Assembly: GCA_017615475.1 (NCBI GenBank)
Contig: JAGAAC010000005.1
Location: forward strand, 1 to 64,000
Direction of reading: 5' to 3'
Length of the DNA: 64,000 nt
Source of the DNA: Clostridia bacterium
Lineage (GTDB): Bacteria > Bacillota > Clostridia > Christensenellales > Aristaeellaceae
The notes under the pieces were generated by a model that saw only the letters and a program-made list of their open reading frames with translations, was not told the origin of the DNA and did not search any database. This document shows positions 7,471-15,983 of this stretch, piece after piece; position 1 is the first letter of the stretch; every line of letters begins with the position of its first letter. A program made the position numbers and the translations under genes.

Positions 7471-9354
7471 TTAAGCCCCTTTCAGCAATTTCCGGATTTT
7501 CTCCGCAATGGCCGCGGCTTCAAGCCCGGCATCCCTCATCAGTTGTTCATGATTCCCGTGCTGGATATACACATCCTTCACGCCAAAGCAATGCATCGGA
7601 ACATTGAATCCTTTTTCAAGGCACAGGCTGCTGACGTATTCGCCAAAGCCGCCGGTCAGCATATGTTCCTCCAGGGTGAAAACGGCTGCCTTTTTCGGAA
7701 TGGAAGAAAGAAAATCTTCATCAAGCGGCTTCAGTGTGGAACAGTTGACAACCGTCGCACTGATTGTATTCTTCCCGAGAATGCTGTAAACATCCATGGC
7801 AACCGGTACCATGGATCCCGCAGCCAGCAGAATCACATCGCTTTCTCCGGTCATCACAGACCATCTCGAAGGCACAAAATCCTGTTCCTGTCTGTTGCGG
7901 ATCTCCTTCACGGACTTCGGATAGCGAATCACGCATGGGCCGTCCTGCGTCAGTGTCCATCGAAGCATACTGATCAGTTCACGGGATGAGGAGGGTGCCA
8001 GCACGGTCAGGCCCGGAACAGGAAGAGAAAGAGAAAGATCAAACAGTCCATGATGTGTCTGTCCGTCTTCTCCGCCGATTCCGCTTCGGTCCAGCAGGAA
8101 AACAACAGGCAGCTTCTGCATGCAGACGTCATGAAGCATCTGATCATAACAGCGCTGATAAAAGCTGGAATACACAGCAACATAGGGCCTCATGCCGCCC
8201 GCAGCCAGTCCGGCAGCCATCGTGGCAGCATGCTCTTCAGCTATTCCTACGTCAAGAAGCCGGTCCGGAAAACGCTCACCGAAGTGATCCAGTCCTGTTC
8301 CGAGTTTCATTGCGGCTGTGATGGCTATAATTCTGGAATCGGATTCTGACATTTCAGAAAGTGTATCAGCCATGATATGTCCCCAGGACGGACAGGACGG
8401 TTTGTCGATACGGTTTCCCGTTTCGATATAAAACGGCGGGGTACCGTGAAACGCTTCCGGCCTTTCCTCCGCTTTTTCATATCCGTAACCTTTCTTGGTC
8501 AGAACATGGATCACACAGGACCCTTTATAGTTTTTTGCCTGTCCGAACGCTTTTTCCATGCCTGCCAGGTCGTGACCATTAATGGGACCGAAATAAGCGA
8601 AACCAAGCGCTTCAAAAAATCCGCTTTCTGAATCCCTGACAAACACGGAGCGAACCAGTTTCTTGGTGCCGTGTATTATTCTGTATAAAGGCTTTCCGAT
8701 CAAAGGAATATTGTTCAGATGGCGGACTTTTCTTTTGGCGCTTTGCCATCCGGCGCTGATCCTCAGATTCGTCAGATAATTGGAAAGTGCGCCAACGTTA
8801 GGAGCAATGCTCATTTCATTATCATTCAGGATCACAATCATTTTGGTCCTGCTGTTTCCTGCGTCATTCAGTGCTTCGTAGCACATCCCGCCGGTCAGAG
8901 CCCCGTCACCGACAACAGCGATCACTTCATACTGTTCCTTCTGATAATCCCTCGCCCTTGCCATTCCCAGTGCAGCCGAAATCGCTGTACTGGCATGACC
9001 GGTTTCAAAACAATCATATTCACTTTCGCTTCTTTTCGGAAAACCGGCAATACCTCCGTAGGAACGAAGGCTGCTGAACCGGTCATACCGGCCTGTGATC
9101 ATTTTATGAACATAGCTCTGATGTCCGACATCGAAAATGACCTTATCTTCGGGCATACGGAAAACACGATGCAGCGCAAGCGTCAGTTCCACTACGCCGA
9201 GATTGGAAGCCAGATGACCTCCGTTAACCGATACGGTTGAGATAAGTTCCCTGCGTATTTCTCCGGCCAGCTGTTCCAGCTGTTCGTAGGATAATCCATC
9301 CAGGTCTCGCGGGGAGTGAATCTTCTCGAGCATGCTTTTCGTAAGCCCTTTCAT
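7471..9354 (-). CDS. dxs: 1-Deoxy-D-xylulose-5-phosphate synthase
   Basis: Condenses pyruvate and glyceraldehyde 3-phosphate, the first step of the MEP isoprenoid pathway, using thiamine diphosphate. The 627 residues are the usual length. The sequence shows GGHLASNLGVVELTLALH near residue 45, the thiamine-binding GDGALTGGMCYEALNDAG, and the transketolase-like pyrimidine domain with VGIAEEHAATMAAGLA. The ATG at 9354 overlaps the ddl stop codon (TAATG) but has no clear ribosome binding site; the next ATG at 9333 follows AAAGGG at twelve bases and would remove seven residues. Undecaprenyl carrier supply links it to the flanking wall genes. Confidence 0.97.
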   Translation of the reverse strand: MKGLTKSMLEKIHSPRDLDGLSYEQLEQLAGEIRRELISTVSVNGGHLASNLGVVELTLALHRVFRMPEDKVIFDVGHQSYVHKMITGRYDRFSSLRSYGGIAGFPKRSESEYDCFETGHASTAISAALGMARARDYQKEQYEVIAVVGDGALTGGMCYEALNDAGNSRTKMIVILNDNEMSIAPNVGALSNYLTNLRISAGWQSAKRKVRHLNNIPLIGKPLYRIIHGTKKLVRSVFVRDSESGFFEALGFAYFGPINGHDLAGMEKAFGQAKNYKGSCVIHVLTKKGYGYEKAEERPEAFHGTPPFYIETGNRIDKPSCPSWGHIMADTLSEMSESDSRIIAITAAMKLGTGLDHFGERFPDRLLDVGIAEEHAATMAAGLAAGGMRPYVAVYSSFYQRCYDQMLHDVCMQKLPVVFLLDRSGIGGEDGQTHHGLFDLSLSLPVPGLTVLAPSSSRELISMLRWTLTQDGPCVIRYPKSVKEIRNRQEQDFVPSRWSVMTGESDVILLAAGSMVPVAMDVYSILGKNTISATVVNCSTLKPLDEDFLSSIPKKAAVFTLEEHMLTGGFGEYVSSLCLEKGFNVPMHCFGVKDVYIQHGNHEQLMRDAGLEAAAIAEKIRKLLKGA

Positions 9355-10565
9355 TATTTGGAAAGTTTGCCGGCCTTGCTTCCTTTCGCGCCTTTGGAGC
9401 CAAGCGAAACATTTTTCAGGATATCACTGGAATAGGCATAATTGGCCATATTCTTATCTTCAAATGCTTTTTCCGCATATCGGATCATATCATCAATCAG
9501 GCTGCTGTACGGAATGTCTGCATTTTCCCACAGATAAAAGGCAAGGCTTCCCGGAATCGTATTGATTTCTGTAATATATGTTTTTTCGCTTACGCGGTCG
9601 AACATATAATCAATCCGTACAACTCCCTTGCAGTCAAGCAACCGGAAAATCGTTCTGCTCATTTCCTGGATTTCATCTCTCAGGCTGTCCTCAATCGGTG
9701 CCGGAAGCACCCGATGAAGGCTGGCCATTCCCTTGCTGCCGCCGGATGCCAGGTATTTGTCCCCGAAATCCAGGAATCCGTCGCTGTTCAGCGGCATTTC
9801 GATTGGTGATGCCTGTACATCATCGTCGTATCCTTTTACACTGCAGTTCAGTTCGATGGGTTTGTCCAGTCCTTTTTCCACAAGGACACGCCTGTCATAC
9901 TCAAAAGCCAGTTCCAGGCTGTCCAGCAGGGATTTTCTGTCATCTGCCCGGCTTACGCCTATGCTTGATCCCAGATTGGCAGGTTTCACAAATACCGGAT
10001 ATCCGATTTCCTTATCAACCTGTTCCGTGACAGAGTCTGGATTTTTGCGGAATGCAGTACGCGTAAACCATACTCCCGGGAGCACAGGAAGTCCCGCTCC
10101 CCGGAAAAACTGTTTCATCATGATTTTGTCCATGCCCAGCGCACTGCCTGCAACACCCGTGGAGGTATAGGGGACGTTTGCCAGTTCAAGCAGTCCCTGC
10201 AGCGTACCGTCTTCCCCGTTAAGGCCGTGCATGACAACAATATACACATCCACGCGGGCGGCGATTTCCATTTTTTCCCGGGCAAACAGACCGGTTCCTT
10301 TCCGCAGGGTCAGCAGGGCGCCGGACGCGGATGACAGATCCGGAAAGACTTTCACTATACCATTCTGATCAGCCCGGAAAGGTTTATAGGAACCGATATC
10401 CATCAGCTTCTCCCCGGTATACCAGTTTCCGTTTTCATCGATATATACAGGAATCAGATCATACTTTTCCCTGTCAACATGCCGCATCAGCTGTACCGCG
10501 CTGATAATGGCCACTTCCCGCTCACAGCTTCTGCTACCGAAGATCACTCCGATTGTTTTTTTCAT
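9354..10565 (-). CDS. ddl: D-alanine--D-alanine ligase
   Basis: ATP-grasp enzyme that makes the D-Ala-D-Ala dipeptide for peptidoglycan. 403 residues, slightly long for the family; the C-terminal tail (about 375-403, GSKGAKGSKAGKLSK) is lysine- and glycine-rich and is unusual. Conserved parts include GVIFGSRSCEREVAIISA at the N-terminus, the MHGLNGEDGTLQGLLELANVPYTSTGVAGSALGMDK stretch, and the metal-binding RIDYMFD...YITEINTIPGSL region. GGAGG precedes the ATG. It follows the MurF-like ligase by 14 bases, so the dipeptide maker and its likely consumer are coupled. Confidence 0.97.
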   Translation of the reverse strand: MKKTIGVIFGSRSCEREVAIISAVQLMRHVDREKYDLIPVYIDENGNWYTGEKLMDIGSYKPFRADQNGIVKVFPDLSSASGALLTLRKGTGLFAREKMEIAARVDVYIVVMHGLNGEDGTLQGLLELANVPYTSTGVAGSALGMDKIMMKQFFRGAGLPVLPGVWFTRTAFRKNPDSVTEQVDKEIGYPVFVKPANLGSSIGVSRADDRKSLLDSLELAFEYDRRVLVEKGLDKPIELNCSVKGYDDDVQASPIEMPLNSDGFLDFGDKYLASGGSKGMASLHRVLPAPIEDSLRDEIQEMSRTIFRLLDCKGVVRIDYMFDRVSEKTYITEINTIPGSLAFYLWENADIPYSSLIDDMIRYAEKAFEDKNMANYAYSSDILKNVSLGSKGAKGSKAGKLSK

Positions 10566-10579
10566 TCCTCTTTCCTCCG

Positions 10580-12190
10580 TCAGCCTTCTGAATAATTGTC
10601 AGGCAGATCATTTTCAAACAGAACGGTATCACCTGCGCCGGAAATGCTGCGAAGCAGTTCAGCTGCTTCGTTCAGTGACAATACCGTAATAATCGATTCT
10701 GCCGGAAATCCGCAGCTTTTCAGTCCTTCAGCAATGGGTTCGCTCCGCTTTTTCCCGACAAGTACGGCAGTATCGCAGCAATCTGCCATTGCAGCGCCGA
10801 ACTCCCGGTTCATTTCATATTCCTTGCTGCCAAGTTCTACCATGCCGGGCGTGACAATAATTCTTTTCGCAGGGAACTGTTTCAGCACCTGAAAAGCCTG
10901 TCTTGCCCCCCTGATATTGCTGTTGAATGCATCATCAATCACACTGAGGCCATCCGGATGGCTGATCAGCTGCAGGCGGTGTTCCACGGGTTGTACTCTG
11001 CTGATTCCGCGAATAATCTGCTCTTTTGTCAATCCAAGCCGGAGCGCAACTGAAACGCACAGAAGGATATTCCTTATATTCAGTTCGCCCAGCAGCTGCG
11101 TACGGCACGGATAACGGCCTTCGCCTGTACAAAGGATAAACTCCGTCCCCTTTTGCGAATAGGTTATATCTTCTGCCCATACCTCATTCCGATTCTGATC
11201 AAGGCCGGTCAGGTGTCTGGTGATCTTCGTCTTATCATACAGCTGTCTGCAGATTCCGTCATCATCCGCAAAGAAGGCTTCCCCGTCAGCAGGAAGAGCC
11301 TCAATCAGCTCATATTTTGTCCCGGCCACCCTTTCCACTGTTTTGAAAGTATCCAGATGCTGCGGCCCCACCGATGTGATGATGCCGATTTCCGGATGAA
11401 CAAGCCTGCACATCTCCTTAATATCGCCGACATGCCTGGCACCCATCTCGGCAATAAACACCCGGTGCCCCGGTTCGAGGCGTGTACGGATCACCTTTGT
11501 GACGCCCATGGGTGTATTGAAGCTGGCAGGCGTAACCAATGTACGGTATTTTTCTTCCAGGATTGTACCGAGTATAAATTTCACGCTTGTTTTTCCCCAG
11601 CTGCCGGTAATGCCGATCCTGATCAGGTCTTTTCTTTCCCGGAGAATCCGCTGCGCATCCCTGAAGTACATTTCGCTGATTGCTTTCTCAACCGGCCAGG
11701 CCAGAAGTCCGCATAAAGCAATCCAAAGGGGAAGCAGCACGGGGAAAACGATCAGCATCGCAAAACCAAAGTGCTGCGCCGGACCTTTTATCATATGAAC
11801 AATAATGCACAGAAGCAGGGTCAGAACAACAAACGATACGATATACAGCCTTTTGACGCGCAGAGTCATCACAAAAGCCTTCTTGGCATGTTTTTCCGAA
11901 AGCTTTTGTCCGATCACCCATCCTCCTGCTGCAAGAATAACATCTTCAGCAACGCAGAACAGAATCAGGTTATCGTTTCCCGGCAAAATAAGACTGAAAA
12001 GCCACAGGGAAGTCCCCAGCAGCAGCATAAACACAAAGCCCGGCAGAACGGATTTCAGGAGGTTTCTCCTGACTGTACGAAAATACCCCGGAAACTGATA
12101 GCTTTCCAGCTGAAAATAATGCAGCAGGATCCGGCCGGACAGCAGGCAGCCCGCTGCAATACCCATGCTGAGAAGTACAGAGAGAAACAT
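10580..12190 (-). CDS. MurF-like Mur ligase with N-terminal membrane domain
   Basis: Mur ligase family protein, probably the enzyme adding D-Ala-D-Ala to the UDP-MurNAc peptide, inferred from adjacency to ddl. The ATP-binding loop GITGSWGKTS is at 193-202, and the central domain holds ITSVGPQHLDTF and the C-terminal domain DDAFNSN, as in MurF. Unlike standard MurF, the first 190 residues are not a UDP-substrate domain; they hold about four to five hydrophobic segments (roughly 1-23, 50-70, 74-93, 114-133, 141-166). GGGAG nine bases before the ATG supports the start. Alternative: a membrane-linked Mur ligase for a different substrate. Confidence 0.85.
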   Translation of the reverse strand: MFLSVLLSMGIAAGCLLSGRILLHYFQLESYQFPGYFRTVRRNLLKSVLPGFVFMLLLGTSLWLFSLILPGNDNLILFCVAEDVILAAGGWVIGQKLSEKHAKKAFVMTLRVKRLYIVSFVVLTLLLCIIVHMIKGPAQHFGFAMLIVFPVLLPLWIALCGLLAWPVEKAISEMYFRDAQRILRERKDLIRIGITGSWGKTSVKFILGTILEEKYRTLVTPASFNTPMGVTKVIRTRLEPGHRVFIAEMGARHVGDIKEMCRLVHPEIGIITSVGPQHLDTFKTVERVAGTKYELIEALPADGEAFFADDDGICRQLYDKTKITRHLTGLDQNRNEVWAEDITYSQKGTEFILCTGEGRYPCRTQLLGELNIRNILLCVSVALRLGLTKEQIIRGISRVQPVEHRLQLISHPDGLSVIDDAFNSNIRGARQAFQVLKQFPAKRIIVTPGMVELGSKEYEMNREFGAAMADCCDTAVLVGKKRSEPIAEGLKSCGFPAESIITVLSLNEAAELLRSISGAGDTVLFENDLPDNYSEG

Positions 12191-12191
12191 G

Positions 12192-12974
12192 TTATTCGTC
12201 TCCCTTCAGAAAATGAGATACAATCGTATTAAACCGCCGGATCTGCTCAAGATAAGCAAAATGGGTTCCGCCTTCGAGAATAACAAGGCCGGCGTCAGGA
12301 ATTCGTTTTTCCATTTCTTTTCCCATCCAGAGCGGAGTTTCCGTATCTGAATCCCCCCAGATCAGCAGCGTACTGGCCTGAATGCGTTCGTAAAGCTCAG
12401 TGAGGTCCTGGCTGATCACTCTGACAAATGTTTTTCGCATTTCAGGGTCCAGCGCGTTATAGTCCCTGCTTCCGAAATGCTTTCTCAGTTTTTCTTCCAT
12501 TGTTTCAGCCGGATAACGGAGCCCCGGAATGTGCCTGATGAACTCACAGCACTTTTTGAGTCTCTGATACCTTTCGCTGCGCCTGCGTGATTCCTCTGTC
12601 TGCTTTGGGCGGATACCTGCAGCTCCGGTAAAAACCATTTTATCAAATGCATCCGGATTATGCGCCGCTATCCAGGCAGCAACACGGCAGCCGAAGCTGT
12701 GCGCTATGACAGCACACGGTGTATATTCCAGCCGTGTCAGCAGATCTGTAAGCGCCTGCGCATATTCCGGTACACCCCATGGTACAGGAGGCCTGCCGCT
12801 TTCTCCATGTCCGGGAAAATCCACAAGGAGGACCTGATGATCATTCTCTAGCGCTTCAGCAACAGGCTGCATCATTTTCATGTCGCAGCCCCATCCGTGA
12901 AGAAGCAGAACCCTTCTTTTTCCCGTTCCGGAAATCCTGTAATGAATTTCTGTTCCGTTAATAATCTCTTTCAT
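12192..12974 (-). CDS. Alpha/beta-fold hydrolase
   Basis: Small hydrolase of unknown substrate, 260 residues. The oxyanion region HGWGCDMKMM lies near residue 26, the nucleophile elbow AHSFGCRVAAW (Ser about 93) follows, and the likely acid and base are in LIWGDSDTETPLW and EGGTHFAYLEQ. The fold resembles the MenH/esterase-type members with a lid domain in the middle (residues 130-190). It overlaps the GNAT gene by four bases upstream and ends one base before the MurF-like gene, so it is cotranscribed with the wall genes, but no direct role can be assigned. Confidence 0.9.
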   Translation of the reverse strand: MKEIINGTEIHYRISGTGKRRVLLLHGWGCDMKMMQPVAEALENDHQVLLVDFPGHGESGRPPVPWGVPEYAQALTDLLTRLEYTPCAVIAHSFGCRVAAWIAAHNPDAFDKMVFTGAAGIRPKQTEESRRRSERYQRLKKCCEFIRHIPGLRYPAETMEEKLRKHFGSRDYNALDPEMRKTFVRVISQDLTELYERIQASTLLIWGDSDTETPLWMGKEMEKRIPDAGLVILEGGTHFAYLEQIRRFNTIVSHFLKGDE

Positions 12975-13438
12975 TTCTCATCCGCTGAATCAATATGCCA
13001 GATATACCGGCATTTACTTTGACTGATTTCAAACTTTCTGTATATATCTTCAGGCACTTCCGTAATTCTTTCAAACAGGCATCCCAGCCTGCAGCACGTT
13101 TTGCGGCTTGCCTCATTATCCGGATCGCAGGTAATGACAACAGATGTTTTTCCGGACAGACGGATTTCCCTTTCAATCAGTTTGCATGCCCTGGCTGCAA
13201 AGTGGTGTCCCCGGTACGGCGGATCGATATGGTATCCGATATGTCCGTAATAATACACACATCTGCTTTCACCATCCCGGTAACTGATTTGTCCGATCTC
13301 CTGCTGCTCATTGTGCAGGGTGATTTTCCAGACCTGTTCGTGTCCGAAACCCAGTTCCCTGTTTGGAGCACCGATGTGAACCGGTATAAGATCTATCACT
13401 CCGTCAGTGTATTCTACTCTGTAACGCCGAAAAAACAT
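12971..13438 (-). CDS. GNAT family N-acetyltransferase
   Basis: Predicted acetyl-CoA-dependent acyltransferase, 155 residues, substrate unknown. The cofactor-binding stretch is visible as GYHIDPPYRGHHFAARACKLIE (residues about 72-93), with the following beta-strand VVITCDPDNEASRKTCCRLG, the typical NxxS/AR...LG motif of motif B. AGGAAG before the ATG supports the start. Two bases separate it from fruK and it overlaps the hydrolase by four. Confidence 0.88.
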   Translation of the reverse strand: MFFRRYRVEYTDGVIDLIPVHIGAPNRELGFGHEQVWKITLHNEQQEIGQISYRDGESRCVYYYGHIGYHIDPPYRGHHFAARACKLIEREIRLSGKTSVVITCDPDNEASRKTCCRLGCLFERITEVPEDIYRKFEISQSKCRYIWHIDSADEK

Positions 13439-13440
13439 TT

Positions 13441-14367
13441 CTACACTTCCTGAATACGGACCTGGTCCAGAAGTTTTTCAAAATCAGAACGAACAATCAG
13501 CTGTGTTCCTTCTGTCATTACGCTTGCCGCTCCGGCAGCTATACCATACCGGAATGCCTTTGCCATGTCTTTCTCCACTTCATAACCCAGGAGCATTCCT
13601 CCGATCATTGCGTCTCCGGCACCCACAGTTGATTTTGTTTCAACTCTCAGCGCCGGTGCGAACAATGTCTTTTCAGCGGAAATATACATGGCGCCCATGG
13701 CGCCCATGGAAACAACGGAATGCTGAACTCCCAGCCTGATAAACAGAAGGGCGGCATCACGTATGGCCCGCATGGTTCTCAGCTCTATTCCGAGTGTCGC
13801 CTCCATTTCCCTGAGATTGGGCTTGATCAGGAATGGATGAGCGCCTTTTGCTGCCAGTTCCAGTTCTTTGCCTTCCGTATCCAGAATGCACTTTTTGCCT
13901 TCGAGCGCTTTCATCAGGTTTCTGTAAGTACCTTCCGGGCATCCCGGCGGCAGGCTTCCGGTCATAACAACCATATCGCTGTTCCTGGTGGTTTCTTCAG
14001 CCATTGCCGTAAACTGGGCAAGCATATCCGGATTCAGCGGTGATCCGGGTTCATTTAATTCTGTCACACCCTGTCCGTCCAGGCTGTACACTTTCATATT
14101 GGTTCTCACGTGTCCGGGAACAGTCATGAACCGATGTTTCAGGCCCTCTCTGTTCATCATGGCTGTAAGCTCGTTGGAACCGTTTTCCCCCATTATGCCT
14201 ATACACTGTACATCCAGGCCGAGTCTGCTTGCAACGACTGCGACGTTGATTCCCTTTCCGCCCAGATCCACACGGGTATCCCTGATCCTGTTCACCTGTC
14301 CGGTCTGAAGATTCTCAACATTAACCGTCTTGTCAAAACAGGGATTCAGGCAAATGGTTGTAATCAT
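13441..14367 (-). CDS. fruK: 1-Phosphofructokinase family sugar kinase
   Basis: PfkB-type kinase, 308 residues, most like 1-phosphofructokinase (fructose 1-phosphate to fructose 1,6-bisphosphate); LacC-type tagatose-6-phosphate kinase is the main alternative. Visible motifs: N-terminal CLNPCFDKTV, the GGKGINVAVVASRLG signature at about 37-51, and the C-terminal STVGAGDAMIGGMLLG with the catalytic aspartate. A nine-base tandem repeat encodes the local MGAMGAM. No fructose PTS transporter or FruR is adjacent. It is the first gene of a seven-gene unit ending at tlyA, with a clear promoter at 14398-14426 and ribosome binding site GGGGTGAAGAA. Confidence 0.88.
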   Translation of the reverse strand: MITTICLNPCFDKTVNVENLQTGQVNRIRDTRVDLGGKGINVAVVASRLGLDVQCIGIMGENGSNELTAMMNREGLKHRFMTVPGHVRTNMKVYSLDGQGVTELNEPGSPLNPDMLAQFTAMAEETTRNSDMVVMTGSLPPGCPEGTYRNLMKALEGKKCILDTEGKELELAAKGAHPFLIKPNLREMEATLGIELRTMRAIRDAALLFIRLGVQHSVVSMGAMGAMYISAEKTLFAPALRVETKSTVGAGDAMIGGMLLGYEVEKDMAKAFRYGIAAGAASVMTEGTQLIVRSDFEKLLDQVRIQEV

Positions 14368-14397
14368 TTCTTCACCCCATTACATACAATTCATATT

Positions 14398-14426
14398 ATT
14401 ATATCATCCTGATCATACATACGCAA
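14398..14426 (-). promoter_or_regulatory. Promoter for the fruK-to-tlyA unit
   Basis: TTGCGT (14426-14421) and TATAAT (14403-14398) are separated by 17 bases on the minus strand, about 30 bases before the fruK ATG. The divergent glpA-like promoter at 14464-14492 lies 38 bases away, so the two may share regulation. Confidence 0.7.
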
Positions 14427-14463
14427 CCAAAGTACAATCCCGCCGGACCGTCTTCATCTTTGT

Positions 14464-14492
14464 TTGCATGCCATTCCGTATTTTGTTATATT
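14464..14492 (+). promoter_or_regulatory. Promoter for the GlpA-like operon
   Basis: TTGCAT (14464-14469) and TATATT (14487-14492) are separated by 17 bases. The start would fall near 14499, directly before the GGGAGG ribosome binding site at 14501, so the leader is only about 15 bases. Confidence 0.6.
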
Positions 14493-14513
14493 ATATGTAT
14501 GGGAGGCGACAAT

Positions 14514-15983
14514 ATGACTTATCAGGCAGACGTCCTTGTAATCGGCGCCGGTATCACTGGCTGCGCTGTCGCGCGGGAATTATCCGGATACAAAGTATCC
14601 GTTATCGTCCTTGACAGTGCAGGCGACATCGCTGAAGGAGCAACCAAGGCAAACAGCGGTATCGTGCATGCCGGCTATGATGCACGGCCCGGAAGTAAAA
14701 AAGCCTTATATAATATACGCGGTGCAGGCATGTACGAATCTCTGTGCGCATCGCTTCATGTACCTTACAGGCGAAACGGCGCACTTGTTATTGCTTTGAA
14801 TGATACTGACAGGACTGCCATTGAATCCCTGAAAGCACGTGGGCTGGAAAACGGCGTTAAAAACCTTGATATCCTGGATCATGACGCTGTTCTTGCAATG
14901 GAACCGAACATCAGCCCCGAAGTAAAATGTGCGCTTTTTGTTCCTGAAAGCGCTATCATCAGTCCTTACGAAACCGCTTTTGCTCTGGCGGATCACGCTG
15001 CTGTAAACGGTGTTTCCTTCCGTTTCGGTCAATCTGTATCGTCCGTTGAGCGTCTGCCGGACGGATCTTTTGCCGCCAGGACAGATACAGACACGTATAC
15101 CTGCCGTGTTCTTGTCAACTGCTCAGGCGCTTCAGGCGCTTATATCCACAACCAACTTTCCGGGCAAAAACTGACTATGGTACACAGGAGGGGCCAGTAT
15201 TATCTTCTGGACCGTGAAGCTGTGCCTGCTTTTTCCCGAACCATATTCCAGTGCCCTTCCCCAATGGGAAAAGGGGTTCTTGTTTCCCCCACTGTGCATG
15301 GCAATCTGCTTCTTGGTCCGACAGCTGAAGATATTTCCGATCCGCTTGATACCGCCACAACCGCCGAAGGCCTTTCTGATGTTCTCCGCAAGGCATCGCT
15401 GACCTGGCCGAAGCTGTCAGTCAGGACCAACATTACTAACTTCAGCGGGGTCCGTGCGCACCTGACAACAGATGATTTTGTTGTCGGTCCCTGCGAAGAC
15501 TGTCCCGGTTTGTTTGAAGCTGTTGGTATTGAAAGTCCGGGACTGTCTTCTGCACCTGCAATCGGTCTTGACCTTTCGGGAATGATAGCAGGTTATCTCG
15601 GCCTTTCTTTGAAGGAAAGTTTCCTGCCCTGTCCTGTAAGGCCCCGTCCTTTCAACGAAATGACTGACGCTGAAAAAGCGGAGGCTGTATTGAAGGATCC
15701 GGCTTACGGCAATATTGTCTGCCGCTGCGAAGTTATTACGGAGGCAGAAATACGTGCCGCTGTCCATCGGCCTGTCGGCGCCCGGTCCGTGGACGGCGTC
15801 AAACGCCGTACCCGTGCGGGAATGGGCCGCTGCCAGGGTGGTTTCTGTATGCCCCGCGTAGCTGAAATCATATCCGCGGAAACCGGTATTCCCCTTGACC
15901 GTGTGACCAAAAACGGCGGGGACAGCTATATCCTGTCCGGTACCGTTGAATCTTTTCTGAAGGAGGAAACGGTTCATGATTGA
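14514..15983 (+). CDS. GlpA-like FAD-dependent glycerol-3-phosphate dehydrogenase
   Basis: Predicted anaerobic-type glycerol-3-phosphate dehydrogenase, oxidising glycerol 3-phosphate to dihydroxyacetone phosphate. 489 residues. An N-terminal FAD-binding motif VLVIGAGITGCAVARELS opens the DAO domain; a C-terminal BFD-type [2Fe-2S] domain carries four cysteines, C403, C405, C440 and C445 (GNIVCRCEVIT...GMGRCQGGFC). The ATG at 14514 is chosen because GGGAGG precedes it by seven bases; an upstream in-frame ATG at 14460 would lie before the promoter. Overlaps the next gene by eight bases. Substrate is inferred from family and neighbours. Confidence 0.88.
   Translation: MTYQADVLVIGAGITGCAVARELSGYKVSVIVLDSAGDIAEGATKANSGIVHAGYDARPGSKKALYNIRGAGMYESLCASLHVPYRRNGALVIALNDTDRTAIESLKARGLENGVKNLDILDHDAVLAMEPNISPEVKCALFVPESAIISPYETAFALADHAAVNGVSFRFGQSVSSVERLPDGSFAARTDTDTYTCRVLVNCSGASGAYIHNQLSGQKLTMVHRRGQYYLLDREAVPAFSRTIFQCPSPMGKGVLVSPTVHGNLLLGPTAEDISDPLDTATTAEGLSDVLRKASLTWPKLSVRTNITNFSGVRAHLTTDDFVVGPCEDCPGLFEAVGIESPGLSSAPAIGLDLSGMIAGYLGLSLKESFLPCPVRPRPFNEMTDAEKAEAVLKDPAYGNIVCRCEVITEAEIRAAVHRPVGARSVDGVKRRTRAGMGRCQGGFCMPRVAEIISAETGIPLDRVTKNGGDSYILSGTVESFLKEETVHD

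Noticed and set aside
13688..13709. Nine-base tandem repeat (ATGGCGCCC twice) inside fruK
   Set aside because: It keeps frame and encodes MGAMGAM at a place where the family usually has a Gly-Ala-x-Gly-Ala stretch; ordinary coding sequence.
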